A stretch of DNA of 64,000 bases from Syngnathus acus (taxonomy: Eukaryota > Chordata > Actinopteri > Syngnathiformes > Syngnathidae): NCBI RefSeq assembly GCF_901709675.1, contig NC_051087.1, positions 235,001 to 299,000 on the forward strand, read 5' to 3'. This document shows, piece by piece, positions 63,338 through 64,000 of this stretch. The stretch's first letter is position 1. Every line of letters starts with the position of its first letter. The translations under genes were made by a program, and so were the position numbers. A model generated the notes under the pieces. It did no database searches and had not been told where the DNA came from. It was given only the letters and a program-made list of their open reading frames with translations.

Positions 63338-64000
63338 GTAAGAAGGTTTAGCGGCTAACGCTAGCGATGTTACGTTTCAATTGGTTCGCTCCCTCTTTAT
63401 CTTTTCTTCTTGCTCGCCCTATTCCAGCTCAATGCTACAATAAGAGCCTTTTTTGTTGTCGTTGTGGTTGCATCACGAAATGTAGCAGTGATGAGGGAAA
63501 GTGTGATGATAACCATAAACCCAGAAATGGAAGCGCAAATCATCTGGACAGCATATTCTTATCACGGGATGTATTCAGTGCCCCCCCCCAACCAGGTTCA
63601 GAATGTATTCAGTGCCCCCCAAACCAGTTTCATTATTGCCCTTTACAGTCCGCAAGTACATTGGTAGAAGAGTTTTCATTCTTCAAGGTTAATCCAAAGG
63701 TTGCTAGTTTCCTAGTAACACCCTTTACTAGTTCCTTCTTCCATGGTAGAGTTTTTGTGGTACAAACATGTAAGGCTCCTCCAAAGGTTCCTATCTGGGG
63801 CCAAATCTTTAGTTGTGGGATCAATGCCCTATTTCTTTGGTGATTTCGTCATGACAGGCTCAAATCGCTTGTTCTGGGCAAACTCCCTCGTGATAGGATA
63901 AGTTGCTAAATTTTGCGACTTATTCTTTGTCGCACTACAAGCCTGCGAGAGCCTCCAAAGGTGCAGGTAGTTCCTGTGGCGTAAAGTCTCCTGTATTGTG
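63338..64000 (+). other. atp6v0e2: First intron of atp6v0e2, running off the window
   Basis: Begins GTAAGAAGG. Two near-identical 15-base words (GTATTCAGTGCCCCC) lie at 63571 and 63606, part of a roughly 35-base duplicated segment (CAGAATGTATTCAGTGCCCC). No second exon was seen. The 158-residue frame in it has no recognisable features. Confidence 0.6.

Noticed and set aside
63062-63358. 98-codon plus-strand frame around the atp6v0e2 start
   Set aside because: A different frame, offset by one base, encodes the conserved V-ATPase e N-terminus; this longer frame runs through the leader and has no family match.
63367-63843. 158-codon frame in the last 650 bases
   Set aside because: No domain or conserved motif; it lies within the atp6v0e2 first intron.

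Overview
This window is vertebrate nuclear DNA, almost certainly from a ray-finned (teleost) fish. It holds ten recognisable protein genes. Nine have spliced structures with short introns and conventional GT-AG sites, and their proteins align end to end with well-known vertebrate families. Introns and intergenic DNA are full of simple repeats: GA/CT, GGGA, GGAA, CTCA, CCAA, GTGC and poly-G. The small introns and dense microsatellites fit a compact teleost genome, but the species cannot be named from the sequence. Human orthologues of cacna1h, rbbp6, gtf3c1, axin1, thumpd1, eri2, rexo5 and parn all lie on human 16p, so most of the window is an ancient conserved synteny block. ufl1 and the V-ATPase e-subunit gene are outsiders to that block.

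Layout: cacna1h 5' exons (minus, 1-2821). Repeat-rich upstream DNA (2.8-6.6 kb). rbbp6 (minus, 6597-15350). A head-to-head promoter region. ufl1 (plus, 17031-19382), a single uninterrupted ORF. gtf3c1 (minus, 20213-30111), tail-to-tail with ufl1. A gap with the probable axin1 3' UTR and a degenerate transposon. axin1 (minus, 32688-37326), with a LINE tail in one intron. A 10 kb gene-poor block (37.4-47.6 kb) holding candidate axin1 leader exons and enhancer-like DNA. thumpd1 (minus, 47651-49469). eri2 (minus, 50343-53057), head-to-head with rexo5 (plus, 54069-57509). parn (minus, 58429-62476), tail-to-tail with rexo5 and head-to-head with atp6v0e2 (plus, first exon 63234-63337).

Functionally, most of the genes serve RNA metabolism: 3'-end processing and ubiquitin ligation (rbbp6), Pol III transcription (gtf3c1), RNA acetylation adaptor (thumpd1), three DEDD-type 3' exonucleases (eri2, rexo5, parn). 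The others are UFMylation (ufl1), Wnt/beta-catenin scaffolding (axin1), a T-type calcium channel (cacna1h) and proton pumping (atp6v0e2). The splice structures of rbbp6, axin1, thumpd1, eri2 and rexo5 were worked out by hand, and their coding lengths sum to whole codons. Those of gtf3c1 and parn are approximate.

No prokaryotic-type system, CRISPR array, rRNA or convincing tRNA was seen. The most interesting signals are an intron-free full-length ufl1, an AT-AC (U12-type) intron in cacna1h, microsatellites that form the splice signals of many exons, an in-frame 45 bp duplication that doubles an rbbp6 splice acceptor, a diverged copy of the rbbp6 DWNN first exon, and an enhancer-like block with palindromic octamer sites between axin1 and thumpd1.
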